The position numbers and the translations under genes are program-made. Shown here one piece after another: positions 13,201-25,214 of a stretch of 64,000 nucleotides of DNA. Source of the DNA: Pristionchus mayeri. Lineage: Eukaryota > Nematoda > Chromadorea > Rhabditida > Neodiplogasteridae. The stretch spans positions 16,090,365-16,154,364 of the forward strand of contig BTRK01000006.1 of the NCBI GenBank assembly GCA_036245805.1, in the 5' to 3' direction. Within the stretch, counting starts at the first letter, position 1, and each line of letters opens with the position of its first letter. The notes under the pieces were generated by a model that worked only from the letters and a program-made list of their open reading frames with translations, did not search any database and had not been told where the DNA came from.

Positions 13201-16200
13201 AACCCATTTAGTGCATTTGGGCCCATCCCGCATGTTTAAATTGGTCAAAATACCGATTTTCAAATTTTTGGTCAGATGACCATTGATGACCAATGAGAGT
13301 GCTATATCATGGGGGGGAAGAACTTCTAAGGTTGTTTTGGATGTTCTTGAACGATTTTGAGCATAAATGAGCGTAATTGAAGATACGTAAGTACTCTTTT
13401 CCGGAAGTCATTTTCAGTGCGTTTTACGAAAGTGAGCCCTTTTTTTGTGTTTATATTCCGATTTCCTTCATTTTTGGCAAAAAGCGAGGGACATATATGT
13501 ACTACAACTTAAGCATGAAATCTCAGAAATTTTTTCGATTTGCAAAGTTACGTCATTTTTGGTACCCCCGACCGCGCCACACCAGCATGAGCACCAGGAA
13601 TGAAATCGTCAACATAAAAGTTGTAGAGAATGTTCTCCACTTTCTTTCTAAACAAAGAACGGCTTTCTAGCGTCATTTTAAACGGAAATATGGTCATTTT
13701 AATGCGCCTGATTTGACTGACGAAAAGTGACGGTACCAAGTTTGGCCTTCTGAATCTCGACGATGACGATAAATATCAAAATTCTGACGATGCAGTTTGA
13801 AAGAGCATCATTTGAAGTACTTGCCACAAAAATTGTTTCCAGATACGACACACTTTTTTCCTAGTGCCACGGCGTGGTCGATTCTCTCGCGATTCCTCTC
13901 TTATCACGTGTCTTCTGAGAGATTGCATGAAAATTGTCCCCCCGAGGAACCAGCTGCAAAAGTTTGAGCAATGCTCACAATAAAATTATGGCAGAGTCCA
14001 TAGGAGACGAGAAAACTTTTGCACTAGCAATTTGGCCTGGAACCGGCTTTTAGGCATTTTACGGTCTTCATACCGGCTCTATCGTATATTCCTTCGTTTT
14101 TGAGCTACAGTGACGGCATGGTACTCAAAATACGCGGAAAATTATTTTAAGAAACTTTTATGTTGACACAAACTCTGTACGAGTGAGTCTTCATGCTCAA
14201 AAGGTCGAAAAACTAGCTCGAAATTCGTTTAAAAAATCATACTCGGCTTAGAACCCCCCATTTTAGTGGTTTTTGAACACAGATTCAGAATCTACGTACT
14301 CGAATTAGTCAAGTAAAAATACTTCCGTGAATCTGTAGGGGTGTAAATAGATCTCATTTTACTCATATATTTATATTTCCATTGCAGATGAGATTCAAGA
14401 TCGTATTTTCATTTATTCTGATTCTTCAGTTCATCCTCAACGAAGCAGCACCTGTTAAAAAGGTTTGTATTTTCGAACTTAAGTAACGGGATATTTGCCA
14501 TAAAAGGATGGAGCATTGGATCCGAAGAGAGCGAAGGCATGCTACTTTGAAAATGGCAGTCCCTCTGAAGTTCCAAGGGCGACCCACTCTCATGTTTCCT
14601 CGAATTGCGATGGCGATCGTATTGAGTAAGTTAAAAGAAAATTTCGTGATGCTAAATGAATATTTCACAGCATGTCTACTCTTGCCACCAACGCTGGATC
14701 GCTGGGAGCTCCCAATGAACTCGCCCTGGTACTCGCTCGTGGTGAAGGAGTCTTCCTCGATAAGAATGATGACGTATCGAAGTGGAGGAGGAGACTGATC
14801 TGTGAAAGCCACATCCGAGAGTTATCGAGCCACTACGAGCAACTCGATTTCAAGCACTTAATCCGCTCCAAGAAAGGAAACGTGCGATGCGGTTTTCCTC
14901 GACCTAATCATCACCGAGATGCATTCCTTCCTTGGGGAAAGCTCACCTACGAACAGTCCAAAGCGATTCTTCAATCACAGGGCTATCTTCTTCACCCAGG
15001 AACGCGTGAGCCATTTATTTCTTCTTCTTTTTATCTTTTTCCTTCGATGACATAAAAATTCAAAAATAAAAAATAAAAAACCCTCATCTAACGTAACCTT
15101 GTACAATTCGCAAATATTTTGTTCAAGAAGACCACATCGGAACCCTAGACCATAATGTTCATTATATACATGAGATCATTACATACATGAGATATGCTTT
15201 CAGCCCTCTGCCAGGATGACTACGATGCATTGCGCAGTCCGTCAACTGCGGACGATGCTGCTGGAGGCGAGGCAGGAACCGTGGGCGAAGGCCAATGCGC
15301 AATGGATATGACGGATCCGCCATTCATTCATCAAGAGCGCAAGCCCCGGTCTCCGTTCATCCCGTGAGGAAAATGTTCTATGACTTCGCCAAAGGTATTG
15401 AGTTATTAATTGTTTCTTTGTTATTTTCGAATAATTGCATAAATTATTCAGAATGAATAGTTACCATAATTGCAGCTGCTAAAGTGAAGAGAGTCGAGTG
15501 CAAGAAGACATACTCGGAATTGGGTGTCCGTGGAAAGCGCTATCGTCTCCATGCAGCTAATGTTCTTGGAAATCTGATCATCGAGATGCTGGCGGAGACG
15601 GAGGAGGAGCAAGACCAGCTTCGGGCTGCGATCAAGGCTGCTACTGTGGGAAGACCGCCCACCATTGAAGACTCGAAGCTCATCCACGATCTGCTAACAA
15701 CGGCCGCCGAGAACTTCCGTTCAGCGAGGAATGCTCAAGAGAGGGTGCAACTCCTCTCCCTTTATGCGAGGGATATACCATACAGGTTAGAATATCAACA
15801 TCTGTTATTTCCAAATCGATTTCGACGAGAAACGATTACACGACATCTTCATTCTTCGCACTCTCTCGCAACTCAACCGGTCTAGAGTGTTTAAAATGAA
15901 GATAAAATGACCCGAATGACGCACTATATTTCTAAAAATATCACCTCGAAAAAATAGTTACCAAATCAATTTCAGACTGATGGCGGAGAATGTGAAAGGA
16001 CTCTCGGAGAGAATCTGGAACGTCGCAAAGAAGCGTGCGATCGATAGCGCATCCTACACTCCACCTAACAACAGCAAGGAGCGCTACGATCCCATTAAAC
16101 TGAATTTTTTCGTCTCCTTTATTACAAGGTAAATTTAATAATATTTAAACAATAATAGTTGTACTCTAAGCCCATTTATCTTGGTCGGCCTGCCTTGGGG

Positions 16201-19200
16201 ATCCAGAAGAACTAAGGACTCCCACGGCGAGAACGTGGAGCTTCCGAATATGATCATGCGGACTGGGACTTACGAGACCATACGTCTTTATGAGAAGTGA
16301 GCGAGTTTTTTTTTCTTAGCTTAATTATGGATTTATTCAGGTACATGCGAGACAGTGGAAGATCTGATTTGATCCTTTCTAATTCTACAACTTACCGCAT
16401 CCTCTTTCGCCTTCCTGCAATGAAGAGTCACGCCAAAAGTTGCATAGACTACTTCGAGGCCTCTGCGAGCTCTGCGGTTTGATATCTTAGTTATTTGAAT
16501 AAGATCAATGTTTTAGGCAATTATCGACATCGAGAGAATGCTGACGATGAATTTAGTCGATCGCGGAGAGGTGAATGGATTCAAGACGTCGTTTCGTCAA
16601 ATAATGGAATATCTTAACGGCAATTTCAAGTATTGGTTGAATAATGAATAATTGTATTCAATTTCGTTTAGACTTCACGCCAAGCTGCAGAGTTACTACT
16701 CGGACCACTGCTTAACATGGGGATTAAGTGATACTTCAAATACATTCCTTATCGCTCCTCACAGTCATTCCCACCAGAAGAGATGTGCAGACTGCAAGGG
16801 AATGGATGAGATCATCGAGTGAGTAGCAGAACATCACTGCATCTATTGAATCTGCTTATTCCAGGAAGGTCAACAAGACTCTGGTGGAGATCAAGGATGA
16901 AGCGACCGGAGCGAAGAAGCAGAAGCTGGCCGAGTTCATCGTTGAGTACGGATACAACGTGAAGAAGCTGTACGAGCTGAAAGCTCACCATGCACGGAGC
17001 GTTTTAACCTCTCTGGAAAGAGAGAGATTCATTGGCAGTTTGGAGGAAATCAATGTTTGCTCGTCTCACATTCGTTTATTAATTTATCACATTCAGGCTT
17101 TCTAACAGCGGATTACGTCCAAAAATGGCTACCAGCTTTCTTCAAAGAAAGCCAAAAGATGTGGTTTGGAAAAAACGGAAAATCGTGAGTAAATCAATTG
17201 CTTATTATCTCTATTGATAAATTATAGTTGGCATATAACACACTGTCTATGCAACTGCACTGGCAAGCTAGTACAATACTCTCTAATTCACCTTCTGGAT
17301 GAGCAGGATCAGGTAGGAGAGCATTATATTTCGGCCCTATTAATTTCATTCAGAATTCTACGATCGAGGTCGCACTGCTGAATCATACTCTCTCTCAATT
17401 GCACACTATGGGTATCACCGCTGTCCACCTCAGGTTCATATTGAGTTGCTTAAAAATTGCCAATACTGCTCACATCTCGAAATTTTGAAATATTGGTAGA
17501 GTATTTTCAACCACATTTCTCAATAATTGTATTAAGGTCGGACAATGCGGCGACGTACCATTCCTCGCAGACCATCGCATCCATGCCCCATCTCTCTGCT
17601 GTCAACAAGGTCGATGTGCTCTCCTGGTCTTTTAGTGAGTCGGGGAAAACACAGTCGGGGAAAAGTTCGAGCGATCGAGTGGCGGCGCTAGTGAGGCGAA
17701 AAATGAGGAATTTTATCAATAAGGAACACGATGTGTCGAATGTGGAGCAGATGCTGGATGCCATTATTGAAGAGAGACAACTTCAAGGCGTCTCGGCCTA
17801 CATTCTCAACGTGGAGCACATTGAGAATTCCCCCGACGAAGATACCAAAAATCTCTCAGTTTGGACACTTTAAGTTCGTCGACTCTTTCCCTACTGCATG
17901 GCGATATTATCGGATTGGACAAGGAGTGATGCTGCCGAATCTCAAGGAGGGCAAGTCGACCTACACTGTTATCAGACAAGGAGGGAAGTTGGCCAGTAAG
18001 GAAGTGAACACCAATGATCGCAAGAGCCTGCCCGAGGGCACTCCCACTCAATTCTGGTTTTCCCCTCCTGAACCTCATCCCCATCATCGCCACGAACCAA
18101 ACGACGAGGACGATGAGCAGGCCACTGGACGACCCCTATTCCACAATCCCGCTGCTGCTCATCGAGAGAGTCTCTACTACTGTAGCGTTTGTGGAGCCTC
18201 TTTTATACGCTACAGCAATCTGCTGCGGCACATCGATGGAGGGAGACACAAGATAAGGCCTGACAGAGTAACTCTCTTCGACAAAACGCTAGGCCTCTTT
18301 AAAAGAGCGCTCGAGGATATGCAGCACGATTTGACTCTGTCTCCTCTCAATGAAGCCATCAAGAAGATTCGCTCAGGATACGAACCTCCATTGCCAGAGG
18401 GATGGGCTCTCCGAGCAGGGAAGAAGGGCGGTCGACTACCAGCGAAGGCGAAGCAGCTCATCACCGATCTCTTCAACGAAAGACTGAAGAAACATCTCAA
18501 GCTGAGAGAGGACGAGGCATGAACAACATGAGAGCAGATTCGTCGATTGCACCAGAAGACAGACTAACGAGGGAGCAAATCAAGAATCTACTCAATACCC
18601 TGCTCCAGAAGTCGAAGCAGAAGCCGAAAACTCGTGGAACAAGAGGAATTTCGGACTCAGATGAGATGGAAGATGATGAGGAAGAGGGAGTTTTCTACGA
18701 GGAAGTGGATGTCGGAGAGGAGGATGTGTTTGTGACGGACCATGATATACACGCTTTTATTATCAAGGAGTTGGATACTCATTTTGACGATATTAATAAT
18801 CCTGTTTTTTCGGACCACAACATTGGTTTGATTGATTTTGAATAGTTGCTATATCTTACACTCCATTGTCATTAACGGAAATATCCACGATTATGCTTTG
18901 TACACAGTCGATAAACACATCAGTCATATAGCGGAAATCTATTTTTGCTTGCACACACTAACGAATGAAATCGAGAGTATGGGGGGCAATTTCCAGGGTG
19001 TGACCTTGACTCACTGGTGCCATTCAGAGGCACCTGACTATTTGGGCAGCATAGCGAGTTGAAAACATCATAGAGAGTGAAGAATAAATGGAGATGCTAT
19101 AGAAAGAGGTGATCTAGCGAGAACCATCGCTTCGACTCTGCACGATCACGTGAAAAGTGACATTCACAAAAACTCGATAGTGTGGCAGTGTTCTGGGATA

Positions 19201-22200
19201 AATCAACAATATTGCCGATTGTGAGACTGTTTCCAACCGAAAATTGGAAGAAAAGATGAGTCTGAGCGATTAATGCTCAAAAATGGAAAATGTGAAAATT
19301 TCGATTTTGCGACTTTGCTGCATATTTTGGCGACTTTGCTGCATAAAATGGGGGGTTCTAAACCGAGTATGATTTTTTAAATGAATTTCGAGCTAGTTTT
19401 TCGACCTTTTGAGCATGAAGACTCACTCGTACAGAGTTTGTGTCAACATAAAAGTTTCTTAAAATAATTTTCCGCGTATTTTGAGTACCATGCCGTCACT
19501 GTAGCTCAAAAACGAAGGAATATACGATAGAGCCGGTATGAAGACCGTAAAATGCCTAAAAGCCGGTTCCAGGCCAAATCGCTAGTACAAAAGTTTTCTC
19601 GTCTCCTATGGACTCTGCCATAATTTTATTGTGAGCATTGCTCAATCTTTTGCAGCTGGTTCCTCAGGATCATGCAATCTCTCAGAAGACACGTGTTATA
19701 TTGATCGGTGATTTGAAAGTGATTCTGTTGATTCGAAAAAAGTATGTAATAATTTCTCGTTATGGGTTTTCAAATATTAAATATAAAACAATCCAATTAA
19801 AATTAACCTTGGGCGACAGATTCTTCTCGAACTCTCTTCTCGCAGTGGTCAGCGTCTCTTCGCACACTTTCTTCTCCTGCGAACGATCAATATTTCACCT
19901 TTAAAATATCAAAAAAGTAGAACACAGCCAAAATGATGATAAATCGGCACTACTTCGGATGAGAACCAAACAAAGTACTCTTCTCCAGTATTCTTCTGCG
20001 AAAATGCTACGGGAGGGAATTATAATTGGTTCTCATCCGACTTAGTGCCGACAAATCTGCGCGAGCTCTCTTCGTTTTAGGTGCGCTCGCTTTGTCTGAC
20101 CGGTGAGAGCGCACTCGAATTGAGAAGGGCGCCTGCTGACTTGCCAACACTAGTGTGAATTTATTAGGGCTGACCAAACGCTGTCGTGTAGGGATTCTCT
20201 ACGCCCTCTCCCCAACGTGATTTCACAATATGAGATGGAGAGGCGCTTAGCGATTCGCTACGCGGCATCCTTTGGACAACTCTAGTGCACTTAAGTGCGA
20301 TAAAACTGACCTTGTCATACTTCCTCGACTTTGCTTTCTTCTCCCTCTCCATCGGCCCTCTGAGTGTTCTCCATCCTTCAGTGAGTCTTCCCCTGCCAAA
20401 TCGAGGAAATCGAAAGGGCCGGCATGTACGGATTCAGTTTCTGCGTCGCCTCAAAGATCATAAACATCAGTATTTCGCGCAACCGCTGCAGCCATCGCCG
20501 CGGCTACCGTAGTCATGCCTGAATCAATATTATGTCTCTTTCAATTGTACATATACTACGTAGGATCGACAAGTAATACGAAGATGTGAAATGAAGAGAA
20601 CTGAGTTCACTAGTTTGTTCAATTGAATTATTATTGGAAGAAATCACACTTGTTGCTTACCTGAACCGGGAGGCGAGAGGATGCAGAAGACGCGCGGAGC
20701 CGCGTCCATTGTGTAGAAGTGAACCGCGCGCGCCTGAGCTGCGTAGAGGCGGAGGCCGCCTGCTCGGGGCGCGTGATTGACGACATCAGGAGGTTCCGCA
20801 GGAGGAGTATGCACACCGAACCGCCCGTAGATTGCCTCTAGCGCTGGACGACATTTGTCCAGAGAGCCAGCGGTCTCATCGACGAGCGACTAGAGGATGA
20901 CCGACTCGTCGATGCGCATCTCTCCCATGTCCGCGTCCGCTTCCGCGCCGCGCGCGTCAATCTCACGCAGGCGGCAGCCCAGTCGGAACAGCTCATCCAT
21001 GAGCTCGACGTCGCCTTGCTGGCCGAATGCATGGAAGGCTCCCAGGCGGTCTTCGATCCGCGCAGCTTCCGCGTCAGTGAGCGCGCGCACGCGTGAGACC
21101 ACGCGCGCCTCGCGCTGGGCGGACGTGCGCACGTCGCGGACGCGCGAGATGTAGCTGTCCGGCTCGTGCACTCCGTTGTGCTCGTCTCCAGCTGAAATTA
21201 TAATTTTTCTGTATTTGCACCATATACAACACTGAACTATCCATACTCGGCAGAATTACAATTCGTGTCGTGGCCGAAATCTCGTAAGTTGAACGCATCG
21301 AACATTATTTTCTTCCAAATAATCTTTGTCAGGCAACATTCATCCTTTCAAAATTACCATACTCTGGCAACTTGCGTGCCGCCACATCCTGTTGCCAGCT
21401 ATTTATTACACCCTATGATAGTCTAGCAGAAGGCGCAGCATCTTACCTCCTCTTGGTCTGCCCACTTGCGGAACGAGGGGCGGTTCGACGGGGTAGAGAT
21501 GCGCCGCACCGCTCGATCTCATCGACACTCTCACCTGGCAAGAGATCGGAATGACTGGTGATGATAAGGGGAGTCCGAGACGAGATTTCGGGGACACGCC
21601 ATCTTCCTCGAAAATCAGACAAGTAGCGTCATTCTCTACACTCCTTCGTCAATAGACCGGGCGAAAAAGCGCACATTAAGAGACAGTGACCCGAATTTCC
21701 CACTCTACTCAGGAGCAGTGCTGGCTTGATCTACATTGTCTTCTCTAAACTCACCAGCGAATCGGCGTGGCGATCATCCGGATGCGCGAAGAGCGGCGAT
21801 CGGATGAGGAAAGAAGAGGGAGAGAGGATCGACAGTGCCATCTCAGCGCCCACGATGTTCTGCGTGGAATACTACAGTACCTTGATACCGTATAAATTCT
21901 CGCATTTGTTCGTCGAACCAACAGTACTACACCTTGAGTGATCGCGGTATCTTACAGTAGAAACTACCGTACCTGGGTCTTCTTCTTCATTAGATAGGCG
22001 AGTGCGTGCTGTTCCTTCTGGCTCTTGAAGAGCATCTTCACTGGATTCTTGGCCTCCCATACCACGGGGTACTCCTAGAATAGGTCAAGTTAATAGTTGT
22101 CTTTTAAGCAGACAATTGAAACGGTAATGAAGATAGAACACTCGGCCAATACCAACTCGTTGTAACTTGGACATTACTAGCATCCAAAAATATTTATATA

Positions 22201-24436
22201 ACACAATGTAATTGAGTAGGGCAAGTATTTTTTAAGCTTCTAACAAATAAATAATATCGTACCTCCTTATGTATTTTGACGGAAAAAAGATGGATATGGG
22301 AGTAGGTCAGCGCCGACTACTTGGAAATAGTCTCCTTCTGCCGTATTCGGAATGAGGGGAATCGCGATAAAGCGGAGGTCAGGTCGGTCTGAAAAAAAGG
22401 AATTCATTAGACAGGAATGTATATTAATTGGATCTGAATCGCTGATATATTGGAAGAAATAGTATTTCCTTATTATTAGGTAAATTTATGTACGTTTATG
22501 CAATTCGTTCGAATATAATCATTTCTGAAAGAATAATTTAGAGCACTCCGAAACGCGTACCTGGCAGGAACAGCTCGAAGTGAATGGCTTCCAGAAGAGC
22601 GGTCGAATTCTTTATAATATCGGCATATCGGTAGATCACGGGAAGGGAGGTTGTTCCGATCCTCATACGAGCGATACGATCTGCAATTAAACAACCAATA
22701 TTTGATGAAGAATGTTTATGCAAAATGCAATTTTTTCTAGCGCACATCTTCATTTCAAGAAGGAAAGACCAGTGTGACAAGCCATTAAAAAATTATTAAA
22801 ATAAATAACTAAAATATACCAGCCATCTGTAGATCCATATCGTTGCCTGCTCCGCCAACGGACCTCTTCACCAACTCGGATGTTTCTGCAATAGAGAAGG
22901 CATCGCAACAAATGACTAAAGTCATTCTTCGTGCTCTCTGGCATATTTGACCCTTGAAAGACCGATCAGAAAGGCGAGATTCATTTCTGGAATTGCTCCT
23001 CTCTTTTTATTTAAAATTGACATAAATCTCCGAACACCAAATACATGTTCAGGAATTTTTAAAAAATAACCAAAAATAGAAAAAAAATGAAATTAACAAA
23101 AAAACTTACTGAATCTAAATGGCTTCCACGTCCTGTACTCGAACCGTCTCGTGCACTTCGATCTCGCTGAAACAGCGATATTTGCGAAAATCAAATTATA
23201 ATATACTACTAAATTTAAAATATGCTGACAGCACAAGAAGAAGAGCTACTCTCTTAGTTCACCTCACTCTCTTGACAATTCGACAAGCGAGAGTGCAATA
23301 AATGAAGAGTATGACAATATCGATGCTCACCCTCCAGTGAAGCTTCGCTCTCCACCATGACCATTCATCGGATTGCGATTGGGCACCGTCATTCTTGCGA
23401 GAAAATTAGTATCTAAAAAATACACCCGAAGAGCCCGGTGATTTCTAGTCCCCCGCGATTCATAACTTTGTTATTTGTTTCGAAAAAATGTTGGTATGTA
23501 CAAGGGTCTAAAAGTAACAACATCAAACTGACTGGACTGTCCAGTAGAGGGTGCGCGGAGGAGAGTGTGCTGGCTGTAGCAGAGGGGCGGTGTTACGCTC
23601 TCGGGCGCTTTGGTCGCGGTTGCGGGCGCGTTCTCGCGCACGCGGAGAAGCCGACGGAACGGATGCTCAGCCGAGCTAGTACAAGCCCTGAACAAAAGAT
23701 TAGTGATTCCCTCCCATACTGAAGGACCGATGAGGAGAGGGGAACTATACTATATACTATATTTATCTGTTATCGCTTTCTGGGCGCAGATCAAGATGTG
23801 GGGTCAGAAAAGGTCGTTCTTCTCATTTCAAGATGGTCATTTGCGGTGTGCTTGCGAGAGGATGTTGGATTGCATTGCATAGACAGAATCTCACTATACG
23901 TCGTAAACGAAGCCTTGCGTGTTCTAGAATCTTCTCTGCACGAATCCGCCATACTCGATGATCAATCTTTCAACGAGATGATCGAGTCTAGATTCTGAAG
24001 GACCAAACATCTTAGTAGGTCATACCCATCACACGGTGACCACTCCGGCTTGGATGGGGATTCTCTTTTCTTGATGAGTCGAAGGCGGAAGCGAGAGGTA
24101 TTGGGGGAAACCAATCCAAATCAGAGAGAAAAGGGAGAGGGACCGCTCGCGACGACTAACAAGGAATGGAATGATTCAGAGGGGAACCATTATGAGTAAA
24201 AATGAGACATAAAAGAGAAGCCAGAGGCCTGGTCGTAGTGAAATAAGAGACATACAACAAAGAAATAAGAGCAGTGTTTTCCCTAATGATCTTCGTCATT
24301 CAGAACCAAAATTCATTGACAATCATTCAAAAACAAGACATTCTAGAACGAGAAATACCGTTACTCACTTTTTCATCCATCGATTATCCGGATAGAGAGG
24401 AACGATGCCCAGTCCATTGAAGAAGTCCTCGTTCAT
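7299..24436 (-). CDS. UPF1/DNA2-NAM7-like SF1 helicase, 20 exons, probably damaged
   Basis: Superfamily 1 RNA/DNA helicase of about 813 residues. Exons that join in phase (high to low): 24369-24436, 23331-23393, 23110-23162, 22820-22885, 22561-22680, 22263-22388, 21973-22074, 21755-21859, 21447-21606, 20661-21191, 20311-20392, 19808-19876, 9202-9257, 8964-9084, 8632-8850, 8313-8458, 8010-8094, 7766-7813, 7621-7703, 7299-7437. The Walker A motif is split: ILSPPGSG ends at 20661 and the next exon opens with GKT. Then follow STVEMV, Walker B (VIVDEASLLTEA), GDDNQLPPF, VDSAQGKEKPIV and motif VI (RCNVSVSRQQKALIVLG). The start is the ATG right after a TTTAG acceptor. Lesions: one extra T in a T6 run (22283-22288), an in-frame TAG (20890-20892) and a one-base phase error in the GKT exon. 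Intron 12 is 10.5 kb of transposons. Motif Ia was not found. Family membership follows from the motifs; function and substrate are unknown. Confidence 0.75.
11006..13900. mobile_element. 2.9-kb fold-back element with long inverted arms
   Basis: The left arm 11006-12840 (interrupted by a LINE at 11627-12533) and right arm 12977-13900 are inverted copies of about 900 bp around a 136-bp GC-rich spacer. Outer ends read GGTCGATTCTCTCGCGATTC on the right and its complement on the left. The arms resemble those of the element in the 4.2-kb array units. No transposase is encoded, so it must have depended on another element. It abuts the TTAT site of the next transposon at 13901 and lies in helicase intron 12. 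Confidence 0.85.
11627..12533 (+). mobile_element. 5'-truncated non-LTR retrotransposon (LINE) fragment
   Basis: The 3' end of a CR1/Jockey-like reverse-transcriptase ORF lies here. The piece 11636-11900 has the post-catalytic block ILKWSNTWQLDIANKKC, VIHLGRQNPN and KDCVRDLGNMID, as in the thumb region of such elements. After breaks near 11900 and 12000 the frame resumes, and 12147-12434 encodes LHSLEHRRRVNDAKL and the C-terminus. The 3' tail is TCTATTCTATTCTAT. A 4-bp duplication ATCT flanks it (11623-11626 and 12534-12537). The intact opposite arm of the host fold-back (near 13272) gives the empty site GGTCATCTGACC read in reverse, which fixes both boundaries. It is dead: truncated, frameshifted and carrying a tandem duplication of a 20-bp block near its 5' end. 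Confidence 0.85.
13905..19695 (+). mobile_element. 5.8-kb autonomous-type DNA transposon, CACGTG ends, TTAT TSD
   Basis: TIRs of roughly 350-370 bp (13905-14275 and about 19344-19695) start CACGTGTCTTCTGAGAG. They are flanked by TTAT at 13901-13904 and 19696-19699, a 4-bp target duplication. Inside is one long multi-exon transposase-like gene (14388-18845). It inserted next to the right end of the 11006-13900 element, within the helicase gene. CAC at the termini and a 3-4-bp duplication fit the CACTA-Mirage-Chapaev group, but the protein does not let me assign a superfamily. Noncoding parts 14276-14387 and 18846-19343 hold no other gene that I can see. Confidence 0.85.
14388..18845 (+). pseudogene. 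DDE-type transposase with C2H2 finger, 15 exons, three frameshifts
   Basis: Exons 14388-14462, 14507-14625, 14671-15005, 15204-15394, 15476-15785, 15976-16128, 16207-16296, 16341-16476, 16517-16629, 16672-16818, 16865-17037, 17097-17184, 17228-17312, 17354-17433 and 17537-18845 join in consistent phase to about 1130 residues. Near the N-terminus is a Cys/His segment (ICESH, VRCGFP, HPGTPLC); then a long alpha-helical region and HSHSHQKRCADC. A presumed RNase-H-fold core has candidate acidic residues in FLTADYVQKWLP, LRSDNAATYHS and SFSESGK followed by SSSDRVAALVRRK. The C-terminus holds a C2H2 finger (CSVCGASF with RHIDGGRH). Exon 1 looks like a secretory signal peptide (MRFKIVFSFILILQF). Frameshifts: in exon 4 (near 15350), an extra A near 17850, and a missing base near 18520. 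The DDE roles are inferred from pattern, not shown. Confidence 0.75.
19945..20050. mobile_element. 106-bp MITE
   Basis: Inverted ends CGGCACTACTTCGGATGAGA and TCTCATCCGACTTAGTGCCG bound a short element in the helicase intron between exons 20311-20392 and 19808-19876. There is no coding capacity. Confidence 0.7.
23394..24368. other. First helicase intron, no other feature seen
   Basis: This 975-bp stretch separates helicase exons 1 and 2. It holds several short open frames on both strands around 23440-24000, but none has a family motif or exon-like borders that fit the gene. The intron donor is gtgagt at 24363-24368, and the acceptor AG is at 23394-23395. Confidence 0.5.
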
Positions 24437-24747
24437 CTAAATAAGGGGGTTAGCAAGAGTAAACAAGGAATCCAGACGCGAGAGCAACAATGATAATGTA
24501 TCGTTGATTGTGGGCCAACGCTGATTGTGAGGGGGAATTATCTTTATTTTCTGTTATCATTCGACATGTAGACCGTTGAAATAACGCGAGAACGAATTTC
24601 TCCATCTGTCATTAATCAACAAATAAACGTGCGTCGCGACCGTCAGAGGAAGATGAGTATGCAGGGGAGAGAACGGGAAGAAATAAGAGAGGGATGAGTT
24701 GAAAACAGCGGCAAAACAAAGAGGAAGTGGCCACCCCCAGCGTTTAC

Positions 24748-25214
24748 AAGAAACTAAAACGAGGACGGAGGCGGGGCCAACATTTACATTAGCCGGGAGC
24801 ACATTTGTTACGCGTTTACCGCGCGTTTCTTGGGTCGAACTATTGATTTCGATTTTATTTTTTAAAATTTTTTTCCAAAATATATATAAAGAATATTTAA
24901 TGCAATATTTACAGTATTTAATACTAATATTTAATGTAAATCTTTTAGATCTAACAAAATTCTCTTCTCCATAACGGAAGTTTCTCTTAATTGTCGAAGA
25001 TTGATTGGCCTTTTGCGATTGCATATTGTTTAAATTGTAAATTCAACTCAGTAAAGAACGTTTGATCAATTAATAAATATACTTTTCGGACTTTCCTCTA
25101 AAGTTCGAACAGACATATTAAAGACAGGAGGAAACGCGCGGCAAACGCGTAACAAATGTGCGCCTTCGGCTAATGTAAATGTTGGCCCCGCCTCCGTCCT
25201 CGTTTTAGTTTCTT
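24748..25214. mobile_element. 467-bp non-autonomous element with ~85-bp TIRs
   Basis: Inverted arms 24748-24828 and about 25130-25214 begin AAGAAACTAAAACGAGGACG. Inner parts share AACATTTACATTAGC and ACATTTGTTACGCG. The core is A/T-rich and shows no gene. It lies upstream of the helicase start, in the gap 24437-26034. The rest of that gap, including 25240-26030, shows no gene I can support. Confidence 0.8.

Noticed and set aside
20890..21171. Taking the plus-strand frame 20897-21154 (Ser/Arg-rich) as the gene
   Set aside because: The minus frame joins the helicase exons in phase and continues to the P-loop; the plus frame is its GC-rich shadow.
23438..23998. Several overlapping frames on both strands in the first helicase intron
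   Set aside because: No family signature, and no phase link to the helicase exons.
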